This document shows positions 17,117-32,100 of a stretch of 64,000 nucleotides of DNA, one piece after another. The stretch's first letter is position 1. Each line of letters begins with the position of its first letter. This stretch comes from Rubripirellula amarantea (GTDB lineage Bacteria > Planctomycetota > Planctomycetia > Pirellulales > Pirellulaceae), in NCBI RefSeq assembly GCF_007859865.1, contig NZ_SJPI01000001.1, positions 3,776,960 through 3,840,959 of the forward strand. Reading direction: 5' to 3'. Made by a program: the position numbers and the translations under genes. The notes under the pieces were generated by a model. It had not been told where the DNA came from. It did no database searches and saw nothing but the letters and a program-made list of their open reading frames with translations.

Positions 17117-20100
17117 ATGGATTTGGGACCGACTGAGATGAAGACTGATTCACTGCTTGAGCAACTACGCCGCAAATATCATCTGCCTTCCATCCGAAAA
17201 ACTTCAAGGACACGGCAAGCCCGAAAACGAACCCGAGTCGCGCGAAGACGGTCCACGTTTGAGTCGCTCGAGCTACGACGAGTGCTAGCGGCGGAGGTAA
17301 CGCTTGTCGGCGACACTCTAGAGGTCCGCGATCTCCCGGGCAGTAACGATGACCTTTCGGTGGAACTTGTCGGTGCAGATTATGTGATCTCCAGCAATAA
17401 TCCGGTTGCTGTCGTGGGGGTTGCTGATTCCGACTCCAACGCGAACTCCGCCACCGTTGCGAAAGGTTCGATCAATGCGATTAACGTTATTGGATCTGAT
17501 GGGACGGACTCGTTCACAATCAAGGACGTCGGTCTTGCTTCTCTTTCGATCACGGGTGGTTCCGGCGACAACACACTCATCGGCCCCGAAGCCAGTGGAA
17601 CCTGGACCATCGCCGGCACCAATGCCGGCAATGTCAACGGTGTAACATTCTCGGGAATCCAAACGCTAGTCGGAAACGATTCGGGAAATCAGTTCACGGT
17701 AACCGCCGGATCAACACAATTAAGCATCGTTGGCGGAACCGGTAATGACGCACTTACGATTCAAGCAAGTGGAAACGAAGTTTCTAGCTCGGCTGGGACA
17801 GTATCGGTAAGCGGACTTCAGTCGATCAACTTTGACTCGGCCATTGAAACCGTGGTCGTGAAGGACTGGGGAATTCGCTCAACAGATCAAAGCGACTTGC
17901 TCGAAGGATTGACAGCGTTGGCGACCTTCGGTGATGAGCTGAACAAATTACGAGGGTTCAACTCAGCCTTGCCGCTCGCTGGGAATGGTGGAACCGATGC
18001 AGACACTCCGATGATGTTTACGGATTTGGAAAATCCAGGGCAAGTGTTTCAAAATTTGAAGGACGGTGTGCAGACAGCGTTCAGCTCGGCGGCAACCTCC
18101 ACTCAATTGGAAAGCTATTTTCTTTCGGATATCGCCGCCAGTGTCGGTGACGCAAGATTGGCGATCGCATCGGATGGTTCCCAGAGTGTGACGGTTGACC
18201 TCAGTTTTAATTCAGCAGGCTCGCTGCCAATCCATTTGGCGGGTCAGGAAAACTTGGAACAACAGGGGCTGTACTTCGCTGATGACGCTACGTACCGACT
18301 AAAGTCCAGCACCGATTACGAACTTCAATTCGGAATCGATTCGACATCGTTCTATGTTGAGTTTTTGAATGATCAGTTCACCGTCGATGTAGACCAAGAC
18401 AATGTTTCGATCGATAGCACGGACCTAAGGGTTGGAGTGCTAGGAACGACGATTGATAGTGGGGCTACGTTAATCAACAATGCGACGCTGACCGTTTCAA
18501 TTTCGGATCATGAAAGCAACGGAAAGAAGCTAAGTCTTAGCGAGCTGCAAAGCCTTAGTGATTCCAATAGTGGCACGTCGATCCGGGATCTTGCGTCAGT
18601 CGGTACGCAAGGCAACGTGAACGTAAATCTCACGGTGACACCAACGGCTCAGCCTGGTTTTAATTCGGGGGTGGCCAGTAGCAGTATCCAAATCGGTGGG
18701 GCTTCGCTCGATAGTTTTCGAGACATGCCCAATGGCACGCCTATCTTCGCAAGCGATGAAATGCTCGCGTTTGCACGAATGTCGAGTCAAGACTTGATTG
18801 ATCCGCTTACGCCTTTCTCAGGCTGGTTGAGCGATGTAGCTAAGAGTGGTCACTTCGACGCAAGCCTACCTTTAGTTGATGCCAAGATTGGTGATTTGCT
18901 CGACTTCAGCGGGGCACTCGATCGAAGTCTGATCGATCAACTGGGTGAGCAGAGTCGAATCACGGCACTGAGAACGCCACAGATTTCGTCGGGTGTCTCT
19001 GCGTTCGACTTGAGCGGCGACGCAACCTTCACGCTTACTTATGAAGGGAAGGACTACGTCGTTCATGTTTTGGACAACAACCAAGACTCGTTAGCGGGGC
19101 TTATCGGAGACATCAACACTGCCATTGCCGCAGTCAGCACACCTGATAACGAACTTGCCCAACATGTACGAGCGCAAGCGGTCACATCGTCTGGTCTTGG
19201 GACCGCGTCGACGACCGGCGTCATCAGTTTTGGCGCGTTCGTCGATACAGCCATCCCGTCGGACCAGTGGGGTCTCGATACCACGAAAGCCATCGACATC
19301 AAGCTCGGTCTGGAAGATCAAGCCGCCGAGTTAGGGTTTGGCGCCGGACGTCGTGCCGATGACGTTCGCCTAAAGTTCGATAGCGTTCAAACGTTTCTAA
19401 AGATCATTGCTGACCTGAACAACGGCGTGTCCCTTACATCGTCCTTCGACGCGGCGAGTTCCAAACTCACTTTTGACGTAGAGCTTTCGGAAGAATTGCT
19501 TTCCGTTTCCAAACCTTTGATCGCTGACTTGAATCTAGGTGCATTATCGGAAATCAACACCGCCAGCGACGTCGAACTTACACCCTACGTAGATCTTAAA
19601 TTCCGCTACGGTTCGGATCTGAATCCGATCAGTCAGTCGCGACTGTCGCCGATCGGTGAGATCTCGCAGGGAGGCCAACTCGAAAGCGATGCTTTATTTG
19701 AACTGAACATCGATGGGACACCGTACGTCATTACCGTGGCCAAGGATGAAAGCAACGATAGCCTTAGTGACTTGATTGACGACGTCAACACGGCGATTAA
19801 TAGCACACTGAGCGTAGCCTTGGCTTCGGATATTTCGGCGAGCCTACTCACCCAAACGCTGACCACGGATCCGTCAAGCACGCAAGGGGAATTTCGTCCG
19901 CAACTTAAACTCACTTCGTTGGGTGGCAAGTCGCTGGCGATCGATTCGGTTAACGACGTCGCTCGCAAGCAGTTGGGGTTGGACACAGGAAACTATGACG
20001 TAGCTGGGGTGAAGTTTTTAAACACCTCGGCCAAGGCTGAGATCGCCACCGGCTTGCATTTTGATGTGCAGATCGGCACTGTGCGGACGAACGGAATAAC

Positions 20101-23100
20101 CGTGGCGGCGGGTCACTACGGAACGCTGTCGGCACTAGCGGACGCAATCAACGTCGCGTTCGGAAACAATGGAATCGACAGTCAGATAAGAGCCGAAATC
20201 GCCGACTACCAACTTAACTTCGTACTGCAAGGCTCAAGCAGCGATGAATACGTCGCGGTGTTTGCCCAAAGCGGAAGTGATTTGCTTGAAGTCTACGGCT
20301 TCGTCAACGGCCAGTCTGATCGTGCCGACGATCTAGCACCGTCATTCTTCGATGCGAGCGCGTCAAACGGTGTGCAATTGAGCGGAAGTGTGGCCGTAAC
20401 GTGGACAGCGTCGGGTGCTGATACGGCTCAATACAACTTCGTTGAACTCGATATTTCCGACGCTGCCGCGCAGGGATTCTTCACTCAGAAGAGTTCACTC
20501 AGTGACATCGATGCATCCGTCGACGATCTTGTTTCGGTGACGGATCTGGTCGTCACTCGTGGAACGCTTACCGCAGACAACCCGTTGGCTGGTTCCGCCG
20601 CTTCGGGAAAACTGACCACCGATGCGACTTTTGAAGTCTCCATCGACGGATCGGATGCTATCCCAGTGTTGGTTAGTTCAATTGCGACGACGACTGCAGC
20701 GAATCGGCCTAGCGGATTGGGCGCGAAGGTCTATGAACTCAATGGCGATGCGAACTTTCAAATTGCGATCTCTGACTCGGGCGGTACCAGCAACCATGCA
20801 GTTACAGTAACCGACACCGGTGGCAACAAGAACATTGGTGATCTCGTTGAGGACGTTCGATCGGCGATCGAATCTGCTGGCTTGGACAGTACGTTGAGCG
20901 TCCAGAGCGACGGTGGGAGACTGCAATTTTCAGCAAAAGAGCCTAGCGATGGGATCACCAACATTGCGATATCCTTTGCCGATACAAACGCCGCAAAGCA
21001 GCTTGGTTTTGTCAGTGGCCAACAGCAAGACACCACGGAATTGCTGAATGCGGTTAGCAATGCTTTAGCCACCGCCGGAATTGGCGAATCGCTGGCAGCA
21101 AGTTTAGACGCGAACAATCACCTCGTCCTGAGTGCCGCCTTTGGTAAATCGTTAACAATCTCGGTGGAATCGGGCAACACAGCCGCGACCGAGCTCGGTT
21201 TCAACGCTTCAGTCAACCAGGTTTTAACACCACCCTTGACGGCGCCGCAGCTAAGCGACGCTTTGAATATCGTCGATACTGCTGATCACGCTTATGTGTC
21301 TGACGCCGACTTGAGAACCCTCGTTGATGACTTCGCGACAGCGCATGGCGGCGAGTCGTTGCAGTTCGTGCTAAACATTCCTGCGTTTGTAAGAGGTGAA
21401 GTCTCGCCTGGACCCGACGATCGGATTGCGTTTACCGCTACGATGACCGACATCACCGCAGTCGTCGACGCGGCTGAATCGGAACTGGGTCTATCGAACA
21501 ATCAAACAAGCGAGTACCGACTTGTTGCGTCCAATGAGCTAACACTCGACACCCAGCACCCAGGAACGATCACTGCCGATGCAACTTTCGACGTAACGAT
21601 TGGCGGTACCAGTCCGACAACGAAAACGATCGAGTTGCGTCGGGGTTTAACAGCGGACAACAAGAACGAATTGGGTTTGGTCACTGACCTCAACGCTGCC
21701 CTAGTCGACGTTGGGCTCACCCAAGTTCACGCGGAACTGAGTGAGGGCAGAATCAACCTGCTGCACAAGGACGGCAACAAGTTAACGATTAGCTCCGCTA
21801 ACGCAGTCGCAACCAACGAATTGGGACTCAGCAATGGCGATAGTTCAAGGCAAGTGCTGCAAACCTTACCCGTGACAACCACGGGTGGAACCGACGGATA
21901 CGGACGACTTGGTTCCACAGCGATCTTTATGATCGCCATCGGATCGGGCGCCGCGCACACGATTACTGTTTCCCGAGAATCCACACTCAGCAACACTTCC
22001 AACAGCGACTTGTTAGATGATGTACGCGATGCCTTGAGTGCAGCAAGTGTCTCGGCTTCGGTGCAAGCAGAGTTGTCTGGTTCTGACCTGAGGTTTGTGA
22101 GCGTATCACCAGATCAATTGCTGACCGTTCAGGTTCCGCAGCGAGCCGACGTTGCCATCGAGTCGGTGTCGAAGAACATTTTTGACAAGTTGACGGGAAG
22201 CGATGTCATAGAGACGCTTCAGTATGCCAGTGATGTACTCTCGGCATCGGTTTCGGCTGACGACGATCCCTTGGATAACTTTGTAAACTATCTAAAAGCT
22301 TCATTGCCGTTCCTGGGGATCAAAGGCAACGAGCTAAATGACTACGACGATATCTTTGCGTCGTTGATCGTAGGTGCAGATAGTGCTCAAGCGACCAGCC
22401 TTCAATCGCTCACTCGTGCTATCAACGATCTATTGGCAGTCACGTCGGCTCCCGATGATCCGGATCCCAGCCATCCTGGCATCGCGTTTACGTTCAACGA
22501 AGACGTGTTGGAGTTCGAGTTGGTCATCGTTCACGATGCCGCTCGCAAGGCAAAGTTTGGTGTCGACGCGTACGCGCTAGCTGAGCTGGCCGATGGCGGC
22601 ATGCCGAGCGCGCTTGACGACAAGCGGGTATTCATTTCTGATGCTCTGAACATGCTCGATATGACGGTGGAATCAACCGCCGTGGTGGATCTCAGTTTCG
22701 AGATCGAATACGCGGCAGTGGAACCGGTCGTTTCCATGGTGGATCCGTCTTCTGTTGAGATAGAGTTCAGTACGAACTTCACTGATCTCGATTTTCAAGC
22801 CGGTGTGGGACCCGTCAACTTGTACGTTAAGGATGGAGCGATCCGTTTTTCGGGATCGCCTGACGGTACCGGAGACGCCAAGTACATCGTTGACTTCGCT
22901 GGTCCCCTCACCCTAGACGGTCAAGAATCGCTAGATCCAATATCTGAATTCAGCGTGGATCTTCAAGGTGCAGCTCGCATCGAGCTTCCGCTCTACGGTA
23001 CGTCATCGGTTGACTCGGGATTGGGGGCCGGAGCGCCGACTCCGCTCGTGTTTGAAGTCGGCCAATTGTCAAACTTGATGGACGAGTCGGGCAATCCTGT

Positions 23101-26100
23101 TCACATTCCCAATCCCGATGATCTTCCCGATCTAGCGGAAAGTGTTGACAGTCCGCTGAATGAGTTGCTGTCGAATCCTGAATTTCTAATCAACGGTCTA
23201 GACCGCGTACTGGGCACCCTGCAGACGTCAATTGAGACGCCGTTTGCTGCGCTCGAGAACCTGCCGCTTGTTGGTGACCAAATCATGGACGCGGTTCAGC
23301 CGGTTCTTGATGAGTTCAACGACATGCGCGTCGAGGTGCGTAATTTCCTTGAATCGAAATACGCAGCGGCGGTAGGCGAAGGAAGGCACGGAGGAAACGT
23401 CAAGCTGATTCTGCAAGAGGCCCTGTTCGACCTGTTTGCGGGAAGCGAAGACGGTGGCAATGCAAACGGCACGGTTATCGACGGTAACGACGACGGGAAG
23501 GGCCCGCGACTCGGTCTGTTGAAGGACCTGATCACCGATGGAAACGGCGTCAAAGATTTCGGCGACATTCTTCTTATTGATGGAGGCACCGATTTTGCTG
23601 AATTCGATTTTCACATCGGTCAAAGCTACACCATCGCGTTGCCTTTTGAGCTCGGGTTTGGAGTCGCAAACCTAGGCCTCGACCAAATTCTTCCCAACTT
23701 TGGCTTCAATGTCGATGGCGGTGAAGGCGTGACCTTCGAACTGTCTTGGGATTTTCGTTTTGGGTTTGGAGTCAGCAACGAAGAGTTGTTCTATGTGAAG
23801 ACAAACCAGACCGAGAATATTGCCGATCCAACTTCCGACGAAGTAGCCGAACTTGTTCTCGCCGCAGATGTGACGATTCCAGGTTTCAATTCGGACATCA
23901 ACCTGGGATTGGCGGGCGCATCAGTTAGCGACGGTGTCGCGAGTTCGACTCGCATCACCAGTGCCGGACAAATCAGCCTCGCGGATACTATCTTTGGTAA
24001 CGGTGAAACCGGGTTAGAGGGATCGTTTGAAATCGAGTGGGAAAAAGCCAATGGAGATAAAGGTACGTCCACGTTCAGCAACATTGGCAGCGGGTTAGCA
24101 GGCGGCGGAACGTTAGCGGCTCTGGCATCACCGGTCAAAGTATTGCGTCTGATCGAACAACTCAACTTACAACTTCTTGACCTCACTTCCGGCGGATTCG
24201 TCGCCACGCCGGACTTGAGCGTGATTGACACCGAGAACCCGGGCTTTGGGATCCGCATTACTTCGCGAGATCCAGAGATCGTACACATGACAATCAACCC
24301 GACCTCGGGTAATGATTTCGGATTCTTGCCTGGTCAAGCTGAGGACCAGCGTTCGATCGGACTTGGGTTTTCGGAAGAGCAACTCGCAACCGCCGGGGTC
24401 ATCACGGCAGAAAGGGTTGCACCGGTCGATGGTGTTCTTGCTCAGGATTCGATCATCACGCTAACGGTCGCAAACACGGAAGTACCGGTTGTGCTTCGTC
24501 AGTCGACGTTGCTCGATGAGGTAAGCGATCCAGATGGCACGAGGACTTTCGACGGTGTAAGCGACGTCGAACTTGACAACGATGTGATCAAGATCGACGC
24601 CGGCAACTTAGAAACCGGCGATGAGGTCTATTACGGAAACACTGCTGCCTCGGGGAACGAAGTGGTTCCGCTGGTCAAAGGCACGCGATATTTCGTTATC
24701 AAGGTATCCGATAGCCGTATCAAGTTGGCTGAATCCAAGGCCGACGCTGAAAGTGGTACCGCGATTGACTTAACCGAACATGGCAAGGATTCGCCGACGG
24801 TTCATACACTGACAACGACTCTCACCGGTCAGGACGCTCTTATCTTTCAGCTTAACGAGCAGATCAATCTTGCGATGGGGGAAGCTGGATTTGTATCGGC
24901 CGACGGCGAAGTGAAAGCTACCTTGGAAGGATCCAAGATCAAGCTGACCGGCACGGAATCGACGGCGACGCTGGAAAAGGTCGAATGGAGTCGGTTAGAC
25001 ATTTCTCGCCTTGGCGTTGCGTTTTCGATCGATCTAAAGGACCCCAGCGGCGATGGGCGTTTGTCATTGCCGGAGATTTTCTCTGATCCAACGGAGTCAC
25101 TTTCGGTAGTGTTGTCTACCGAAGCGCAAGCCAGGTTTAATGTTCAGACAAACTCGAACCTAATCACTGACTACGTGGAAGGACTCATCGGTTTCGGTGG
25201 TCTGGGACTGCCCCAAGTCGAGTTTGACTTTAAGGCGGACTTCGAGGGAAGCGTTGATGCAATAGGCGACTTCGATCCGGAGTACACGATCGACGGTTTC
25301 CAGTTCGCCAACATCCAAGTGGATGCCGGGGAATTACTGAGTACGCTTTTGGCACCTGTGTTGACCGGCATTCAAGAAATTCTTGGTCCAGCGCTCGATA
25401 TCCTCGGACCTTCCGTCGATGCGACCGAAGGATTCCTCAATAAGCCGGTTCCAGTGCTTAGCGAGATTTCCAGCCTGCTTGGGATCTCAAACAATTTCTC
25501 GCTGTTGGATTTTACCGGGAACAAAGACTCCATCAACTTGTTCCTTGACTCGATCGGCAATCTGATCGAGTTGATTGATGCGTTCAACGACATCGACTTT
25601 AGCGATGGCCCGATCATGGTGAACTTGGGCAGTTGGGAATTGGTGTTCGACAAGAAAAGCCCGTTCTACTTCCCGAAAACGAAGTTGCCGGTTCCTGTTG
25701 AAGTGGTTGACATCTATGCCGAGTCCGGCAGCCAAGACGATGCCGTCAAAGCTCTGTTGCAGTTACTTGGAATCCGCGCCGACGGTACTTCGTCGAATGA
25801 GCAGACCGAGGGCGGATTCAAAGTTGATATTCTCGATCCATCGAACATCTTCAAGCTCATTGTCGGCGATACGTTTGACATTTTCAGCTTCAATCTTCCG
25901 AAGCTTCATCTTGAACTTGGTCTCGACGTTGGTTTCGACTACGACATTCTTGAATTTGCCGTAGATGGTGGTTTGACCGCCGATGTCGACCTCAGTTTTG
26001 TTTATGATTCGACCGGTCTTGACCGTATCATGGACGCACGAAGTCAGGGATTAAAGCCTGACTACTCTGACTTGCTCGACGGATTCTATGTCCGAACGAT

Positions 26101-29100
26101 CAAGGGGCCCGAGCTATCGCTCAACGCGAACTTCACCGGTGGTGGTGCGGTTGATGTTCACATCCCGCCTTTCTGTATCGATCTGGGGATCTTCGGTGAT
26201 GCCTGTTTCCCGCGATTCGATATTTTCGTCGTCAACGCGAATGCGCATGCGAACTTTGAATTGGGTTTGGACCTGCGAGATCCCAATGAGGATGGAGCAT
26301 TAAGGCTCGACGAAATCTTTGCGTTGACCAACGACTTTCAAAATCCCGAGAACTTGTTCTATCTGTTCGATATCCTCGCCAGTGCCGATTTCGGTTTTGG
26401 TATACGCGGTCGAATTCTCAATGTCGGGCTGAGTACCGACGACCTTCCCATCGACGTGACGAGCATTAGCGGCACGTTCTCTGCGCAAGATTTCTTTGGA
26501 AAGGCTCTTGGGCTACCCAACCCGTTTGCGCCGATTCTTGGTGAAGTAATTGGGGCCAAGGGACCTGGAAGCGTTGTCGATGGCGGCAGTGGAACCATCA
26601 CGACTGTGTCACCAAAGTCGACTCGTGTTCTCCGAATCAATGCCGGCGAGTTTGACTATGCACGCATTCACGATGATACCGATGACAGCGACGGAGTGAC
26701 GGGATGGTCGGTCTCGTATAGCGGTACGTCGTTGATCATCAGTGATGGGAAAGGCAACACAACTGAAATCGACACCAGTGTGACTCCGGTTGATTCAATC
26801 GTTTTCCGTGGCAGCGACGCGGACGATTCTATCGACTTCAGTGGTGTGCCGGCGTCAATTTCCGTTGATGCTCGTGGTGGCTTAGGGAAAGACCACATTA
26901 CAGGCGGGGCTGGCGCTGACATCATTCTTGGTGGGGATGGAAACGATACGATCATCGGAGGTCCAGGCGCCGATGCACTGTATGGCGACCATGGCAATGA
27001 CCTTTTGCAAGGGCAAGCCGGAGAGGATTTTCTTATCGGCGGACAAGGCGCGGACACCCTTGAAGGCGGATCCGGTGGTGATCAGTATCTTTACGGAACG
27101 ACAAGTGGTGACCGTCGGAACTTTGGTGCCGATACGATTACCGAAGACACCGACACGACGTTCAGAGAAGGAACCATCCTGAACATCAATGATGTGCGTG
27201 ACGAATACGCCTATGTTGTCGGAACTGGCACTTTTGTGCGTGAGCACTCAAGCGATGCCATGGACATCGAAGATCTTAGTTACGATACCGGCGTGATTCG
27301 GGTAACCGCTGCAGATCACGGATTGCAAACCGGCGATAAGGTCACGATTGCGGGCGTGGAAGGTCCGCCAAATGTAAATCTTCTCTATACCATCACAAGA
27401 ATCAACGACAGTACGTTTGATTTGCAAGGTTCGACGGTTCCTGACGTTGGACCAATCGTGATCACCGTCCCTGATCACGGACTTGCCATCAACAGTGTGG
27501 TGCATAACGTGACGGTGACGGGTGTCGGTGGCGTGTCGAACGCCAATGGTACTCATTCCATCGAGGTCGTCGACGCCAATACGCTACGGATCCAGCAAAC
27601 CGGTTCGTCGCCAATGTTTATCGGTGGCTATGAGCGAAACAATGGTGCCGGATTCATTCTGGTGCCGTCCGATCGAGCTCAAACCGATATCGACAATGAT
27701 AAATCGGCTGCCCTAAAGCGAATTTCTGATACCGTCGATTTCACCAGCCTTGCTGGACGCGATTCGATGACGTTTGCGCTTACCAACAGTGGTGCAACGA
27801 TAACCGTTGGCAATGGTGCCACTTCGGTCAACATGGTCACGGTTACTAACCAACAGGTCGAAACCTACTTGGGTGGTCGAGGCGATGACACCTTTAATGT
27901 CACCGGCACAAACAACCATTACGTCCATCTCGATGGCGGCGAGGGATCTGAAGAATACTTCGTGCAAGTCAGCGACGATCTGCACGGCGACATCTTTGTT
28001 CACGACTCGGGGTACGTCACCCGTGCTTCGGACCGGTTGCTCGTTTTCGGACGAGACAGCGCGACGGCCGACGAAATCGGGCTTACCCGCCAAAAGATTA
28101 CCTATGCCGCGGGTAAGGCAATCCAGTACTCGCCCGAAGACAACGTCACGAATGCCGATACACCTAGCGGTCTGGAAAAGCTCCAAATGGACCTGAAGGC
28201 TGGCGATGACGTATTGAACGTGCAGGGCACTTCGGACGAAATGGAAGTTATGCTCCATGGCGATGCGGGAACGGACACCTTCTATGTCGGTGTGATGGTG
28301 GGAGATGGCAACGTAAATCCCCCGGCCGGCAATCTGAACGACATCAATGGAATCGCTAAGAATGATGATGGTCCAGGCCCCTTGGTCATCAACGGATTCA
28401 ACGACGACCCTGATGCGATTCCCGGTGCTGACGATGCCGACGTGCTGTACGTCATTGATGCATCGGATTCAATCGACAACGTCGCGGACACCGCTGGCAA
28501 ATTAACAGCCAGCACGATCACGGGACTGGGCATGGACGTCGGAATCGAGTACTCGGCGTTTTGGCATTTGGAAGTCCGACTCGGACAAGCGACGGACGAA
28601 TTTGAAGTCGAAAGCACACATCGTGGTACCACGGCCGTATTCGGTGGATCGGGAGCCGATGCAATCGATGTTACTGGTACGGGCCATCTAGCGAGCACGC
28701 TTGAAACCGTTGTTCCATCTGACATCTCGATTGTTCAGACGGTCGTTGGCGTCGGGGCTACTTCATCCGTTCAAACCATCACGGTCGACGAAGTGGGCGG
28801 CGGCTTCTTCCAACTTGAATACAACGGTCAGACTTCGGATCTGATCTACCATGACATTGAAGCAGACAACCTGAAGGAAACATTAAAACAGATCGGCACC
28901 GGCGATGTCGCGGTAGAAAAGTCACAGGTCAATGACAAGCTAACCTACATAGTGAGTTGGACTACCAGCGGGCCGAAGTATTCGCTTACATCTGCCGCTG
29001 TAACCATTGATGATCTCGCCAGCAAGCGAATCCACATCACCAACACCGACGGAGTTAAAAACAGCGTCGAAGAGACGGTGACGTTGTCGTTTGCCGCAAC

Positions 29101-32100
29101 CGCGGGCTATTACACGCTTCAGTTCGTCGATACCGATGGCACCGAGACAGTCCTCGGTGCCGAAGATTCGGCGGTGCTTCCGTTCTTCGACCTTGATCGT
29201 CGATCACGAGAGTTGCATGATCTTGGTGACCCTAAGTTCGCAACCTTGGCGGAAGCCGAGGTCGAAGCGGTGACAGAAGCGAGCAAAGCGATCCGAACCG
29301 CGATCGAAGGATTGCGTTTAGTCGGTTCAGGCTTTGTCGATAGCGTTACGCACTCGGGGAACAGCTTTACCGTCACGTTCAAGAAAGACCTAGGCGACTT
29401 GCCTCGTCTGATTGCCGTTGAAACATCGCTATTAATTGACGGTGACGACAACGCCGACACCATCAATATTCAATCCATTGACGCCGCTACGTTCGTGCAT
29501 GGTGGTGATGGTGCCGACTCGATAAACGTCAATATCGACATCAACGCGGCGGACGTGGTGATTGACGATATCGTTGGCCCGCGTCCAGATCGAGCAACCA
29601 TCAATGGCGTCAACGATTTGTTGTCTATCGATGGCCAAGGGGGCGGTGATGACTACTTTGTGTACATGTTTGGCGGCGAAACAAATTCGTTGCTCAATTT
29701 GTTTGATTCAGGTCGACCATCTGATGGTACCGACGTTGGACGGATTGTCGGGACGAGCCAAGAAGACCTCTTTCTGTTACGTGCAGCGGTCGCCGATGGA
29801 GGACTAGCATCGGTTTCGATGATCAAGCCAACGGTAGCCGCCGACGCAATGCGCCCGAGCGATGAACCTTTGGATGTCGAGCGAGTTAATTATAACTCTG
29901 GACTAGACTCGCTCGAAATCTTCGGCCGTGATGGTGATGACCGCGTGGCTGTGGACGACACTCGCGCCGACATCAAAATCTATGGTGGCGAAGGCAATGA
30001 CTTTTTCCAGGTGGGACAGCTCTATAAGTCCCAACGAACCAACGCGGCTGGCATTCCTAACGCGGATGTCTTTGCGACGATCGAAACCACGCGAGGTTAC
30101 CTTTCTAATGGCAACAGCAGTCCACTAACCATCCTTGGTGGTATCGGGGACGATGAATTCCTTGTCTATCACAACCTAGCGCCGTTGCAATTGTTTGGGA
30201 ATGCTGACAACGACACTTTTCTAATTCGAGCGTTCGCACTTGTGGGATCCCAAGAAGACCTTCGCGATCGCACTGATGTCAGTGGTGGTGCTGGCGCTGA
30301 CTTGATTCAGTACGCGATCAATGCACCGGTCAACATCGATGGCGGCGACGGTTTCGATACGATCATTGTGGTGGGAACTGAATTTGGCGATGACTTTGTC
30401 GTCACTGAAAATGGCATCTTCGGGGCCGGCCTCAATATCACGTTCGTGCGTGTTGAGTCAGTTGAAGTCGATGGTGCGGAAGGGGACGATCGATTCTTCA
30501 TTCTTGGTACCGGGGCCAATCTGATCACTCATGTGACTGGCGGACTCGGAAGCGATACCTTCAACGTCAACGGGCCAACTCCTGATATCATCAGCAACGA
30601 CTTGCTCGGACACAGCGGTTTGGTTTCGCATTTGGTCGAAAGTACCGATAGCGACTATGCCGGCGTCAAAGTGGAAGGCATCTCTGCCAACGTTGCCGAC
30701 GACGATGAGCCAGCGATTCGAATTATCGTTTCCGATGGATCGTCGGTGGTGTCCCAAGGCCAGAACGACACCGACAACTACTTCATCGCGCTAACTCGCA
30801 AACCAGAAAATGGTGCGTTCGTAATCGTGAAAGCCATCGCTCCTCGAGGGTTGCGATTCAAGCGTGTTAACGGACAGGACGCCGTTGATCCCGATGGCGC
30901 TACGTTGACGTTCACCGAAAACGATTGGCACATTCCTCAAGAAATTGTGTTTGAAGCCGACGAACGGGGAACCGCTGCGGTGTCAACGATTACTGAGGGT
31001 GAGCCAGGAATTGACGAAGTCCAGGTACTTACTGTCGATGCCACTCAAGGAACGTTCCGGCTTAAGTTCGACGATGGAACGCCCGGCGGGCAAACAACTG
31101 CCGACATTCACTACGACGCCGATTCGCGAGCGATTGTAGCGGCGCGAATCCAAGAAGAGCTCAATCGCCTAACGGGAATCACGGTTAATGTGGGCCCGGA
31201 AGTCAATGGAACCGTTTCAGCGGGCAGCACGGCAACCGAACTGGTTGACAGCACAGCCGACTTTATCGTCGACGGCATTGAAGCAGGCGATATTATCTTC
31301 AACGTTTCCGATGGATCGTCAACGAAGGTGATATCGGTGGCCGGCGGTCAGTTGACCACCGGACCGCTCAGTGGTGGAACGGACAATGTTTGGGCGTCTG
31401 GTGATATTTATGCGATCGAAAATCGTGAGCTTGATGGAACGTCGAGCTTTACGATTACGTTTAGTGATCCCGCAGCCACTAACGTCCCCGAGCTGAGTGT
31501 TGAGTTTGAATCCTCAAGCCTTGTTGCTAACGATATCACCGGAGTGGCCCCCGGATTCATCACCCATGATGTATCCGTAGAGAACGGATCACAGGGAATG
31601 GGTGACACTATTTCGGGGCTTTTCGTTGAAGACGATGTCGAAGAAGGGTCACGATTCCTAAATGTATTTGGTGGCCTGCCGACGTTTATCACCGACCAAG
31701 GCAACAATGCTCTTCGGGGGGCGACGATCAAAATCATCGCTGGTACCGGCATTGGGCAGAGCCAGTTGATCATCGGGAACAGCTCAACTGAAATCGAGGT
31801 CGCGAATCCTTGGGGCACTGCGTTGGATAATTCCAGCCGGATCGAGATCCTGCGTTACTCCGGCGTGGTCTTGCCAGTTGTCCTGGTGCAGATCATTGGC
31901 GATGACGGGCCTGCACTCGATGTGCGCGAAAGCGATGGAGGAACCTTCGCCGTGGAAGCTGCGGAAATCCATGGCTTCTCGGGGGACGGCGACACGACCT
32001 TGGGCCTGATCGACGCGGTAACCGTTTCTCTGGCTCAAGATCCGGGAACCGATGTGACAGTCGACTTGAACAGTGCAATTGCCTCGGTGCGTACTGAAGT

